Shown here piece by piece: positions 1 through 7,477 of a DNA stretch of 43,427 nt. The position numbers were made by a program, and so were the translations under genes. The DNA lies in the NCBI GenBank assembly GCA_021298815.1, contig JAJTHE010000039.1, forward strand, positions 1 through 43,427. Direction: 5' to 3'. This stretch comes from Betaproteobacteria bacterium (GTDB lineage: Bacteria > Pseudomonadota > Gammaproteobacteria > Burkholderiales > CAIKXV01). The notes beneath the pieces are model-generated. The model was not told where the DNA came from, made no database searches, and worked only from the letters and a program-made list of their open reading frames with translations. The first letter of the stretch is position 1. Each line of letters starts with the position of its first letter.

Positions 1-38
1 AATACGCGGAACAGTTCCACAGAGACACGAGGAAACAG

Positions 39-899
39 ATGATCACCGTCACCCCCAGCGGCGCCGCGCTCGGCGCCCGGATCACCGGCGTGGACCTTTC
101 GAAGCCGGTGGGCGCAGGAACCTTCAGGGCCATCGAGGACGCGCTGCACGAACACGAGGTGATCGTGTTCCCGGCGCAGAAGCTGACCCCGGAGCAGCAT
201 GTCGCGTTCAGCCGGCAGTTCGGCGAACTGGAGCACCACCTGCGGCAGGACCGCTGCCGCCCCGGGCATCCGGAGCTGTTCATCGTCTCCAACATCATCG
301 AGAACGGCAAGCCGATCGGCAGCACGGACGCCGGCTTCTTCTGGCATTCCGACCTCTGCTACGCGGCCGAGCCGAGCCGCGGGTCGCTGTTCTACGCGCA
401 CGAGGTGCCGATGCTGGACGGCGAGCCGAAGGGCGACACGCTGTTCGCGAGCATGACCGCCGCCTGGGACGCGCTGCCGGCGGAAACGAAGCAGACACTA
501 CAGGGGCGCAAGGCGGTCAATTCCTACTTCGCCGGCTACACCCGCGAACGCAAGGGCGCGCCGCGGCCGGAACTGACCGCGGAGCAGCGGGCGAAGGTGC
601 CGGACATGCTGCATCCGGCGGTGCGCACCCACCCGGTCACCGGGAAGAAGTGCCTGTTCATGAACGAGGCGTACACGACCGAGATCGTCGGCCTCGAGCC
701 GCAGGAAAGCCGCCGCCTGCTCGACCTGCTGTTCGAGCACCTGAAGGAAGACCGCTTCGTGTATCGCCACCGGTGGACGCCGGGCGACTTCCTCATCTGG
801 GACAACTGCGCGACCCAGCATCGCGCGATCCTGGATTACGAGCTGCCGCTGCGCCGGCGCATGGAGCGCACCACGCTCAAGGGCTCGGTGCCGTTCTAG
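39..899 (+). CDS. TauD/TfdA-family Fe(II)/2-oxoglutarate dioxygenase
   Basis: This 286-residue protein has the usual length and architecture of alpha-ketoglutarate-dependent taurine/2,4-D dioxygenase relatives, which are cytoplasmic non-heme iron enzymes that hydroxylate a small substrate while decarboxylating 2-oxoglutarate. The facial triad can be read directly: His103 and Asp105 in a WHSD motif, and distal His261 in WDNCATQHRA. Arginines around residues 272-274 (LRRRMERTTL) are placed to bind the 2-oxoglutarate carboxylate. The N-terminal VTPSGAALGARITGVDL is typical of the family. The ATG follows a clear ribosome site (gaggaaac). The real substrate cannot be told from sequence: sulfonates, phenoxyacids and other small acids are all possible, and no sulfonate transporter is next to it. 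Its 3' end lies 30 bases from the convergent end of the next gene. Confidence 0.88.
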   Translation: MITVTPSGAALGARITGVDLSKPVGAGTFRAIEDALHEHEVIVFPAQKLTPEQHVAFSRQFGELEHHLRQDRCRPGHPELFIVSNIIENGKPIGSTDAGFFWHSDLCYAAEPSRGSLFYAHEVPMLDGEPKGDTLFASMTAAWDALPAETKQTLQGRKAVNSYFAGYTRERKGAPRPELTAEQRAKVPDMLHPAVRTHPVTGKKCLFMNEAYTTEIVGLEPQESRRLLDLLFEHLKEDRFVYRHRWTPGDFLIWDNCATQHRAILDYELPLRRRMERTTLKGSVPF

Positions 900-929
900 C
901 GCGGGTTGCCGGCGGCGGGCGAAGCGCGC

Positions 930-1886
930 TCAGGCCTTCTTCGCCCTCGCCTCGCGCAGGATCTGGTCGAGCTCGAAGCCTTCGATGTCGGTGCGCAGCT
1001 GCATCCACAGCGGCAGGTGGTCCGACAGCTGGTAGGTGAACGCGTCCTTCTCCATGCCCGGGAACAGCGCGGCGGTGCCACCGGTGAAGAAGTCGAGCAC
1101 GCCGGCCCGGTTGCTGAAGGTCTCGGGGTAGACCGGGTAGTGCAGGATCTGGTCGTAGCTCTTGTCGCGGGCGAGGTTGGTGCCGATCGCCTTGCCCTTG
1201 AACGCGCTGGGCAGGGCGAGGCCGCGGCTGGTGAGGGCCCTGACCTGCGCCGCGGTTTCGAGGTTGTAGTCGCCCAGGACGATCAGGTCCTTGTCTTCCT
1301 TCGTGCTCTCGTTGCGCTTGAGGTCGATCCACTCCGCCAGCGACGCCAGCTCCTTCACGCGACCGGCGCCGGTGCCCCACTGGATATGCGCAGCCAGCAG
1401 CAGGAAGTCGAAGTTGCCGGCGCTGAACGAGGCCATGTACGGCTGCCGCCACCAGTTGAACGTCGGCAGGTACTCGCCCGTGCCGGTCCGGGTACGCGGC
1501 GGGTTCGCCGCGGCAGCGAAGCCGGTGAACACCGCGGCGCGCTTGTCATACAGGAAGGCGATGCGTTCCCGGTTTCCGCCGTCGTCCTTCAGGGCATCCG
1601 AGTAGACGACGCGCCAGTATGGGCCGAGGATGTCCATCACCCGGCCGAGGTCGGTGAGGTCGTCTCGCAGCTCGACCAGGCTGACCACGTCGAACTGCCC
1701 GAGGATCTCCGCGATGTAGTGGATGGCCGGCTGGCTGCGCCGCTTGCGCCCGAACTCGCGGATGTTCCAGGTGGCGATGTTCAGGGATTCGTCCAGCTTC
1801 GACGACGGGATCTGCGCGTCGCGGATCCGCCGGCGCAGCACCTTCAGGCCGGCGGCGACCTCGGGGGAAACCTTTCCATGGAACAT
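930..1886 (-). CDS. Endonuclease/exonuclease/phosphatase (EEP) family protein
   Basis: A 318-residue protein of the metal-dependent EEP fold (DNase I, exonuclease III and inositol phosphatase relatives). Visible motifs are ATWNIREFG (the Asn metal site) near residue 38, VELRDD (the Glu ligand) near 72, GDYN near 206 and the terminal SDH catalytic dyad near 289. A strong Shine-Dalgarno (gaggagg) sits about 5 bases before the ATG at 1886. There is no convincing signal peptide, so a cytoplasmic role is likely. Family members act on DNA, RNA, phosphoinositides or phosphodiesters, and nothing here fixes the substrate. The gene is convergent with the dioxygenase and divergent from the antenna operon, whose control region fills the upstream gap. 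Confidence 0.82.
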   Translation of the reverse strand: MFHGKVSPEVAAGLKVLRRRIRDAQIPSSKLDESLNIATWNIREFGRKRRSQPAIHYIAEILGQFDVVSLVELRDDLTDLGRVMDILGPYWRVVYSDALKDDGGNRERIAFLYDKRAAVFTGFAAAANPPRTRTGTGEYLPTFNWWRQPYMASFSAGNFDFLLLAAHIQWGTGAGRVKELASLAEWIDLKRNESTKEDKDLIVLGDYNLETAAQVRALTSRGLALPSAFKGKAIGTNLARDKSYDQILHYPVYPETFSNRAGVLDFFTGGTAALFPGMEKDAFTYQLSDHLPLWMQLRTDIEGFELDQILREARAKKA

Positions 1887-2020
1887 CCGGTCCTCCTCTG
1901 TTGCGAAAACGCCAGCGCGGCAGGCACACCCGGCCTGCTGACAGAGTCGATGATCTGCTGCTAGGGAAAACCTGCGAATCGAGACGGCCCGGCATGCCGA
2001 TTTCCGGGCGCTGACGACAC

Positions 2021-2064
2021 TGTCACGTCGAGCTTACACTAGAAATTGTAAAGATCGAGTGACA
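2021..2064 (+). promoter_or_regulatory. Tandem PpsR/CrtJ-type operators upstream of pucBA
   Basis: Two perfect TGT-N12-ACA palindromic half-site pairs occur at 2021-2038 and 2047-2064, separated by 8 bases. This is the recognition pattern of PpsR/CrtJ, the aerobic repressor of photosynthesis genes in purple bacteria, which characteristically binds two neighbouring sites. They lie about 120-160 bases before pucB. The 295-base gap from 1887 to 2181 otherwise shows no gene; no clear sigma-70 -35/-10 pair was identified with confidence. The regulator is inferred from the motif and context. Confidence 0.7.
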
Positions 2065-2181
2065 CCAGCGCATGTGCGTAGTAAGTTCTAGTCGGGCACA
2101 GGTCTGTTGCCGTCATGGCCACGGATTGCCCGCGTGCGGTTCGCCGCACGAAATCAATCTGTCTTTCAAGGAGATCGCACG

Positions 2182-2334
2182 ATGGACGACCCAAATAAAG
2201 TGTGGCCGACGGGGCTTACCGTAGGGGAATCAGAAGAGCTGCATCGGAACATCATCCAGGGCACGCAGATTTTCGGGATGATCGCGGCGCTGGCGCACCT
2301 GCTGGCGTACATCTATTCCCCCTGGCTCAAGTAA
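2182..2334 (+). CDS. pucB: Light-harvesting 2 (LH2) beta chain
   Basis: A 50-residue single-span antenna polypeptide matching the LH2 (B800-850 type) beta family. The cytoplasmic N-terminus has the WPTGLTVGESEELH block, including His21, which sits near the B800 site. The membrane helix carries His39 (ALAHLLAY), the axial ligand of the B850-ring bacteriochlorophyll, and the chain ends in the typical SPWLK. With the alpha chain it assembles ring-shaped peripheral antennae in the intracytoplasmic membrane that pass excitation to LH1 and the reaction centre. A strong ribosome site (aaggaga) precedes the ATG by 7 bases. pucA follows after 15 bases, so the pair is co-transcribed, and PpsR-like sites lie upstream. 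Confidence 0.96.
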   Translation: MDDPNKVWPTGLTVGESEELHRNIIQGTQIFGMIAALAHLLAYIYSPWLK

Positions 2335-2349
2335 TCGGAGGCATACGAA

Positions 2350-2559
2350 ATGATCTATGGAAAAATCTGGCTGGTGGTGAAGCCGTCCGTGGGTGTGCCG
2401 CTGTTCCTGGGCGCCGTCGCGGTCGGATCTTTCGCCGTACATGCTGCTCTGCTGACCAACACCACCTGGGTGAAGGCCTTCCTGAACGGCGACGCCAAGG
2501 CCATGGTGGCAGAGGGCTCCGCAGCTGGCGCTCCGACCGCACCAGCAGCGAAGAAGTAG
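2350..2559 (+). CDS. pucA: Light-harvesting 2 alpha chain, LH3-like (Phe44-Leu45)
   Basis: A 69-residue LH2 alpha polypeptide. It aligns without gaps to the well-known Rhodopseudomonas acidophila alpha chain: GKIW at 4-7, Pro12, Pro17, the bacteriochlorophyll ligand His31 and TTW at 38-40. Positions 44 and 45, which are Tyr-Trp in B800-850 antennae and hydrogen-bond the B850 acetyl groups, are Phe-Leu here. That is the substitution pair of B800-820 (LH3) complexes, so a blue-shifted antenna is predicted. After residue 46 there is an Ala/Pro-rich periplasmic extension ending AAKK, reminiscent of betaproteobacterial alpha chains. The start is set by ggagg 8 bases upstream of the ATG. Confidence 0.95.
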   Translation: MIYGKIWLVVKPSVGVPLFLGAVAVGSFAVHAALLTNTTWVKAFLNGDAKAMVAEGSAAGAPTAPAAKK

Positions 2560-2566
2560 CCGTTGC

Positions 2567-2638
2567 GTCGCCTGCGCGGCGACCGGGCACGTTTCGTTCC
2601 CGGTCCCGCGCATCCTGCAACCGCCGGCCGAGGCCGGC
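2567..2638 (+). other. Hairpins between pucA and pucC (transcript-processing or attenuation region)
   Basis: Two inverted repeats are seen in the 156-base gap: GTCGCC/GGCGAC (2567-2583, 5-base loop) and a GC-rich stem GCCGGC-CGAG-GCCGGC (2623-2638). Neither is followed by a T-run, so they look less like simple terminators than like structures that stabilise the abundant pucBA message and reduce read-through into pucC. That differential expression is known in other puc operons; its occurrence here is inferred. Confidence 0.45.
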
Positions 2639-2715
2639 AGTTGCGCCTCATTCCAAGCGCACGCCACCCGTGAAGCCACATGCCCGGCGTGGCGGATCCG
2701 CAGTGCTCCAGGGCG

Positions 2716-4134
2716 ATGAATCCGATCAGCCATAAGGTGATGCGTGCCTGGGCCGACCTCGGTCCCGGCTTCCTGCCGTTCGCCGATGCCGCGACCGCGG
2801 ACGTGCCGCTGTCGCGATTGCTGCGCCTGTCCCTGTTCCAGGTTTCGGTGGGGATGGCGATGGTGCTCATCGTGGGCACGCTCAACCGCGTGATGATCGT
2901 CGAGCTGGGTGTTGCCGCTTCGGTCGTCGCGGTGATGATCTCGCTGCCGGTGCTGTACGCGCCGTTCCGCACGCTCGTGGGTTTCCGCTCGGACACGCAT
3001 CGCTCGGCACTCGGGTGGAAGCGGGTGCCGTTCATCTGGATGGGCACGATGCTGCAGTTCGGCGGGCTCGCGATCATGCCGTTCGCACTGCTCGTGCTCT
3101 CGGGTGGAGGCAATGCCGCTGCCTGGCCGTCGTGGATCGGTCCGCTCTGTGCAGGGCTCGCCTTCCTGCTGGTGGGCGCCGGGCTGCACACCATACAGAC
3201 GGCAGGGCTTGCACTGGCCACGGACCTCGTGCCCGCGGAGTCGCGGCCCACCGTCGTCGGCCTCATGTACGTGATGCTGCTGCTCGGCACCGTAGTCAGC
3301 GCAGTGATCTTCGGCGTGCTGCTGGTCGACTTCAGCCCCGGCCGGCTGGTGCAGGTGATCCAGGGTGCTGCAGTGACCACGATCGTGCTCAACATCGTGG
3401 CGCTCTGGAAGCAGGAGACACGCCGGCCGCCGCGCAACAACGGCGCCGCGTCGGTCCCCAGGCCCAGCTTCAGGGAAGCCTGGGGCAGGTTCATCGCGGG
3501 CGACCATGCGATGCGCCGGCTGGTGGCGATCGTCCTGGGGACGATCGCCTTCACGATGCAGGACGTGCTGCTCGAGCCCTATGGCGGCCAGGTGCTGGGC
3601 ATGACCGTTGCCCAGACGACCTTGCTGACGGCGACCCTGGCCGCTGGCGGATTGTTCGGGTTCGCATTCGCATCGCGTACCCTCAGCCGCGGCGCCGACC
3701 CGTTCCGGATGGCCGTGGCCGCGGCGCTGGTCGGCATCCCCGCCTTCGGGATCGTGATCCTCGCCGGCCCGCTGCAGTCGCTGCCCCTGTTCGTCGGCGG
3801 CGTGTTCCTGCTCGGCTTCGGCGGCGGCGTCTTCGGGCATGGCACCCTGACCGCGAGCATGAGCCTCGCGCCGCGCGACCAGGTCGGCCTGGCGTTGGGC
3901 GCATGGGGCGCTGCACAGGCGACGGCCGCCGGCGTCGGCGTCGCGCTTGGCGGTATCATCCGCGATCTCGTCGCCGCAGTCGCCGGCCGCGAAATGCTGG
4001 GGCCGGCGCTGACGGGACCGGCAACGGGTTACACCGCGGTCTACTGCATCGAGATCGCACTCCTGCTGGCCACGGTGGTCGTGATGCTTCCACTGGTGGG
4101 CGGCAAGCGCAACGTATCCTTCGCAGGATCGTGA
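2716..4134 (+). CDS. pucC: PucC/LhaA-type light-harvesting complex assembly protein (BCH/MFS family)
   Basis: A 472-residue, roughly 12-span membrane protein of the PucC branch of the major facilitator superfamily, needed for assembly of LH2 and possibly for delivery of bacteriochlorophyll. Diagnostic family blocks are near-intact: LGPGFLPFADAA, PLSRLLRLSLFQVSVGMA, GTLNRVMIVELGV, FRSDTHRSALGWKRVPFIW and MLQFGGLAIMPFAL. An ATG at 2680 in the same frame would add 12 residues, but family proteins start like the MNPISHKVMRAW segment at 2716, which also has a weak cagggc ribosome site. It lies downstream of pucBA on the same strand, is followed 31 bases later by a microprotein gene, and together they form the puc operon. 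Confidence 0.93.
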   Translation: MNPISHKVMRAWADLGPGFLPFADAATADVPLSRLLRLSLFQVSVGMAMVLIVGTLNRVMIVELGVAASVVAVMISLPVLYAPFRTLVGFRSDTHRSALGWKRVPFIWMGTMLQFGGLAIMPFALLVLSGGGNAAAWPSWIGPLCAGLAFLLVGAGLHTIQTAGLALATDLVPAESRPTVVGLMYVMLLLGTVVSAVIFGVLLVDFSPGRLVQVIQGAAVTTIVLNIVALWKQETRRPPRNNGAASVPRPSFREAWGRFIAGDHAMRRLVAIVLGTIAFTMQDVLLEPYGGQVLGMTVAQTTLLTATLAAGGLFGFAFASRTLSRGADPFRMAVAAALVGIPAFGIVILAGPLQSLPLFVGGVFLLGFGGGVFGHGTLTASMSLAPRDQVGLALGAWGAAQATAAGVGVALGGIIRDLVAAVAGREMLGPALTGPATGYTAVYCIEIALLLATVVVMLPLVGGKRNVSFAGS

Positions 4135-4165
4135 TCAGTCAACCAACGAAGATGGGGAGATTTGC

Positions 4166-4261
4166 GTGGAAATCTGGCAACTGCTGCTGCTGGCTTGGAT
4201 CGTCGTCTGCGCGATGTGGCTGCTGAACATGTTCGGCGAGAACAATCGCCGGAAGAAGTGA
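4166..4261 (+). CDS. 31-residue single-span membrane microprotein downstream of pucC
   Basis: A GTG-initiated open frame of 31 codons with a good ribosome site (ggggaga, ending 5 bases before the start) begins 31 bases after pucC. The product is one hydrophobic helix (about residues 3-23) with Trp at 4, 11 and 18, which is seven-residue spacing that puts them on one face. The polar tail GENNRRKK, by the positive-inside rule, puts the C-terminus in the cytoplasm. It has no His, so it should not ligate bacteriochlorophyll as alpha and beta chains do. Short gamma-type helices are known in some LH1 and LH2 complexes, so an accessory antenna subunit or assembly peptide is plausible, but I recognise no specific family. 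A stable hairpin follows immediately, consistent with the end of the operon. Confidence 0.68.
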   Translation: MEIWQLLLLAWIVVCAMWLLNMFGENNRRKK

Positions 4262-4268
4262 CCGGGCA

Positions 4269-4293
4269 GGCCCGGCCGCCTGCGGGCCGGGCC
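4269..4293 (+). terminator. Strong GC hairpin ending the puc operon, convergent position
   Basis: Nine-base inverted repeat GGCCCGGCC (4269-4277) and GGCCGGGCC (4285-4293) with a 7-base loop, starting 8 bases after the microprotein stop and just before the convergent gene's end. There is no T-run on either side, so Rho-assisted termination or mRNA 3'-end protection is as likely as intrinsic termination. Confidence 0.55.
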
Positions 4294-4296
4294 GAT

Positions 4297-4551
4297 TCAC
4301 CGGCTTTCCCGGCGACGGTCGCCGGCGAGGAAGATGCGTTCGATCAGGTAGTCGAGGATCAGCGCGCAGAACACGGCGCCGTTGATCGCACCCACCACGC
4401 CCATCAGCGGCCCGCTGATCTGGTTGCCGAAGTCGAACCCGTACTTCAACCCGACCGCGATCGCGACGACGGAGATGCCGTAGCGAAGGTAGCGGCGGAA
4501 CCTGCTGCGCTCGGTGGACGTTTCCATTTCGGCTCGCTGCGCGGGACACAT
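4297..4551 (-). CDS. Small two-span membrane protein, unknown function
   Basis: An open frame encoding about 84 residues from the ATG at 4551 (TTG at 4566 and ATG at 4527 are other in-frame starts; none has a strong ribosome site, and the ATG at 4527, which gives METSTERSR, is also reasonable). It has an Arg-rich N-terminus (RSRFRRYLRYG), two hydrophobic segments (GISVVAIAVGLKYGF and GPLMGVVGAINGAVFCALILDYLIERIF) and a basic C-terminal tail (GDRRRESR), giving a predicted cytoplasmic N- and C-terminal hairpin topology. I do not recognise the family. It is convergent with the puc operon and downstream of the SLC13 transporter with a 50-base gap, so it may be co-transcribed with it. Confidence 0.6.
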   Translation of the reverse strand: MCPAQRAEMETSTERSRFRRYLRYGISVVAIAVGLKYGFDFGNQISGPLMGVVGAINGAVFCALILDYLIERIFLAGDRRRESR

Positions 4552-4601
4552 CGCTTTATACAACAATCGTCATCGCGAGACTTCGTCGCTGCATTGACCG
4601 G

Positions 4602-6041
4602 TCAGGGCATGCGCAGCGGCTCGCCGACCGCAGCCCAGTAGGGCAGCGCGACCAGTACCACCACCACGAACGCCACCAGCGTCATGTACACCCCGAAGCG
4701 GAAGATCTCTCCTGCAGTGAGGTAGCCGCGCTCGTAGACCGCGAGCGACGAGGCGCTCTGCGCCGGGTAGTAGAGCACCGCGTCGCCGGCGATCATCACC
4801 GCAAGGCCGCATACCAGCGGATTGACCCCGGTGGCGATGCCGATGGACATCGCTATCGGAATGGTCGTCGCCAGGAAGCCGGTGATGTTCGGGATCAGTA
4901 TCCTCACCGGTACCGAGGCGGCCATCAGGATCATGATCACCAGCACCGGCTGGCTGGCGAACTGCGGCACGGCGCCTGCGATCAGCCCGGCGATCCAGCC
5001 GCTCGCGCCGCTGTCGATCAGCGCGCGGGCGAGCGATAGCGACGAGGCGATCACGAAGAAGTTGCTCCAGCCGATGCGGCGCTCGAAGTCGCCCCAGGTA
5101 ATCACCCCGATGCGCGGGGACAGCAGCAGGATCCAGGCGATCATCGCCGGCGCCACCGGATGCAGGTGGTGCAGCGAGTCGGTGAGCCAGAGCAGCGATG
5201 CGCCGGCGGTGATCGCCACCGTGCGCCGTTCGGCGCCCGACAGCGGCCGTGGCGTCGATGGCGGCGCCGGCTCGAGCACGATGTCGAAGCCCTTGCGGTA
5301 CTGCAGCCATATCAGCAGCGACCCGATCGACAGCAGGGCGAGGTAGGGCACGCTCATCAGCAGCAGCCAGCGGCTCCAGTCGATGCCGCCGATGAGCGCC
5401 GCGGCCACGATCGGCGAGATGCCGCCGGTGAGTATGATGGTCGAGGCCAGCCGGTTGATCGAGTTGAGCGCCATCATGATCGAGCGCGAGAGGGGATGCC
5501 GCTTCGGCACCTGCCCGAGCAGGAGCGCCTCTTCGTAGACATGCACCAGGATGCTGGTGCGCGTCGTGGCCGAGGGCAGCAGCAGGGTCATCAGCGGGAA
5601 TCCGAGCAGCAGCTGGATGAACAGCGAGCGGGCGCTGCCACGCGAGCGGCGCAGGAAGAAGCGGGCGACGCGGTCGGCCAGTCCGCTGTGCGAGACCGCG
5701 AGGCCGATGGTGAGCACGCCGACCAGGAAGTAGGCGACCGGATCGGCAAACCCGGCCAGTGCCTGCGGAAAGCCGGGCACCGCGCCGGCCAGCACCAGCG
5801 CGACCACCACGACCAGGCTGGTCAGCGCGGCGGGGATGACCTCGGTGCACCAGAGTGCGATCACCAGCACGGCCACCGCGATCACCCGCTTGCCCGCTTC
5901 GGGAAGGCCCTCCGGCGCAGGGGCGAGCACCAGGACGAGCGATACCACCGCGGCGATGGCTGCGATGGCGACCGAGCGGGTCGAAGCCCGCGCGCCGGTC
6001 GGCGCCGGTACGGGAGCGGCAGTCGTCGGCGTGCCGCTCAC
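4602..6041 (-). CDS. SLC13/DASS-type anion (dicarboxylate or sulfate) transporter
   Basis: A 479-residue polytopic inner-membrane protein with the divalent anion:sodium symporter layout. An N-terminal Pro/Ala-rich stretch is followed by about 11-12 hydrophobic segments. Family-like features are the repeated helical hairpins with small-residue turns: LPSATTRTSILV and NSINRLASTIILTGGISP in the first half and PVRILIPNITGFLATTIPIAMSIG in the second, in the places where DASS proteins carry SNT/SNTT sodium and substrate motifs. The exact SNT triplets are not conserved, so the substrate (C4-dicarboxylate, citrate, sulfate or other) is open. It ends 50 bases from the small membrane protein and starts 13 bases from the end of the MFS gene, which suggests one transport-related transcript. 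Confidence 0.8.
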   Translation of the reverse strand: MSGTPTTAAPVPAPTGARASTRSVAIAAIAAVVSLVLVLAPAPEGLPEAGKRVIAVAVLVIALWCTEVIPAALTSLVVVVALVLAGAVPGFPQALAGFADPVAYFLVGVLTIGLAVSHSGLADRVARFFLRRSRGSARSLFIQLLLGFPLMTLLLPSATTRTSILVHVYEEALLLGQVPKRHPLSRSIMMALNSINRLASTIILTGGISPIVAAALIGGIDWSRWLLLMSVPYLALLSIGSLLIWLQYRKGFDIVLEPAPPSTPRPLSGAERRTVAITAGASLLWLTDSLHHLHPVAPAMIAWILLLSPRIGVITWGDFERRIGWSNFFVIASSLSLARALIDSGASGWIAGLIAGAVPQFASQPVLVIMILMAASVPVRILIPNITGFLATTIPIAMSIGIATGVNPLVCGLAVMIAGDAVLYYPAQSASSLAVYERGYLTAGEIFRFGVYMTLVAFVVVVLVALPYWAAVGEPLRMP

Positions 6042-6054
6042 GCTGGCGCCAGGC

Positions 6055-7302
6055 TCACGTCGATGGCGTGCGCTGCGACCATGCGAGCAGCCAGCCGATC
6101 GCCATCACGCCGCCGAGGATCCAGAACACGCCGCTCACGCCCACCACCGCGCCCATTGCGCCGAACACCATCGGCCCGCCCATGCGCACCAGGTTGTTCG
6201 CGGTCAGCCGCACGCCGAGCGCCTGTCCGGAGCGGCCCTTCGACGAAGCCTCGTACATCAGGATGACGGTGAGCGGGATGCCGATCCCCATGCCGAGGCC
6301 GAACAGGAAGGCAGTGATGCCCAGTGTCACCACCCCGCTGGCGAAGGTCGACAGCACGAAGCCGGCGGCACCGGTCGCGAACACCCAGACCAGCAGGGTG
6401 TTCGCCGACACCTGCTTCATCATCCGGGGCAGGAAGAAGCGTACGATGAAGGACGCCGCCGAGTGCAGGGCCAGCACGACGCCGATCGCCGAGGCGGACA
6501 GCCCGATCTGGTGGCCGAACACCGGGATGAAGAACTGGAACAGGTCGGAACCGAGCTGGACCAGCCCGCTGACCACGAGCATCACGACCAGCGTGCGGTC
6601 GAACACCAACCGGGGCGCCGCCTCTCGTTGCGCCTTCGGTTGCGCACGCGGCAGGGTCTTGCCCCAGATGCCCAGCAGCACGAGCACGATGACCGAGGTG
6701 GCCGCGATGATCAGGCAGGCCCATGAGTAGCCGACGGTATCGATCGACACGCCGGCGATCAGCGGGCCGATGAAGCTGGTCGCCGCACCGGCCAGGCTGA
6801 AGTTGGCGAAGTTGGCCGCCCGGTCGTCCGCCGAACTGAGCGTGCCGATCAGGTTCTGCAAGGTGACGTGGTAGAACGCGAGGGCCAGCCCGTTCAGCGC
6901 GGCAGCCGCGAAGAACATCGGCAGCACCGGGTACAGGTAGATCATAAGCAGCGAGACGATCGCGCACAGAGCGGCGAAGGCAAGCATGCCGAACGCCGCG
7001 CGCCGGTCGGCCATCGCGCCGATCGGCCAGGACAGCAGCAGCGGGAACAGGTAGAGCAACCCGCCGACCACGCCGACCACCCACGGTGCGGCGCCCAGTT
7101 CCAGCACGTACAGCGTGACCAGCACGCGCATCGCATTGGCGCCGATGAAGTTGAACAGCGTCAGGGCCAGGGCGAGCCTGATCGGGACGGCGTTCGGTGA
7201 TCCGGTGTTCAGCATCGGGCGTCCGTGCAATGAGCCAGCAGGGCTATTGTCGGACATTCCGGCGACCGGCGCGCGGGTCGTCGCGCGGGCGCGGGGATCC
7301 AT
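6055..7302 (-). CDS. Major facilitator superfamily permease
   Basis: A roughly 415-residue, 12-span MFS transporter. Visible features include the loop 2-3 signature region (GAMADRRAAFG, close to the GxxaDRxGrr consensus) and a long charged central loop (GKTLPRAQPKAQREAAPRL) between the two six-helix halves. The open frame continues upstream to 7542, but that extension is Pro/Arg/Cys-rich and non-membrane. The ATG at 7302 has the best ribosome site (aggaag, 3 bases before it) and is preferred over ATGs at 7257 and 7215. Substrate unknown. The downstream neighbour is the SLC13 transporter 13 bases away; the upstream side is divergent from the PEP-CTERM gene. Confidence 0.8.
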   Translation of the reverse strand: MDPRARATTRAPVAGMSDNSPAGSLHGRPMLNTGSPNAVPIRLALALTLFNFIGANAMRVLVTLYVLELGAAPWVVGVVGGLLYLFPLLLSWPIGAMADRRAAFGMLAFAALCAIVSLLMIYLYPVLPMFFAAAALNGLALAFYHVTLQNLIGTLSSADDRAANFANFSLAGAATSFIGPLIAGVSIDTVGYSWACLIIAATSVIVLVLLGIWGKTLPRAQPKAQREAAPRLVFDRTLVVMLVVSGLVQLGSDLFQFFIPVFGHQIGLSASAIGVVLALHSAASFIVRFFLPRMMKQVSANTLLVWVFATGAAGFVLSTFASGVVTLGITAFLFGLGMGIGIPLTVILMYEASSKGRSGQALGVRLTANNLVRMGGPMVFGAMGAVVGVSGVFWILGGVMAIGWLLAWSQRTPST

Positions 7303-7477
7303 GCGCTTCCTGCATTCGGGCAAGCCGATTGATCCGAACGGATCGATGGACGGTTCCGCAGCGTGTACCGTTCTGTTACCTGGCGGACATCGATTGCTTA
7401 GCCTCGATGGCATCGGATACCGGCCCTGTATCGATGCACGGCACGCATCCGACGACATCCCGGGAGCTTGCAGCACG

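Noticed and set aside
2230..3840. A 536-codon open frame opposite pucA and pucC
   Set aside because: It is a high-GC shadow: His/Arg/Gln-rich with no motif, antisense to clearly recognised pucA/pucC, which have ribosome sites and conserved residues.
4297..4566. The small membrane protein as a further antenna or puc gene
   Set aside because: It is on the opposite strand, convergent to the puc operon across a strong hairpin, has two membrane spans and shows no antenna motif.
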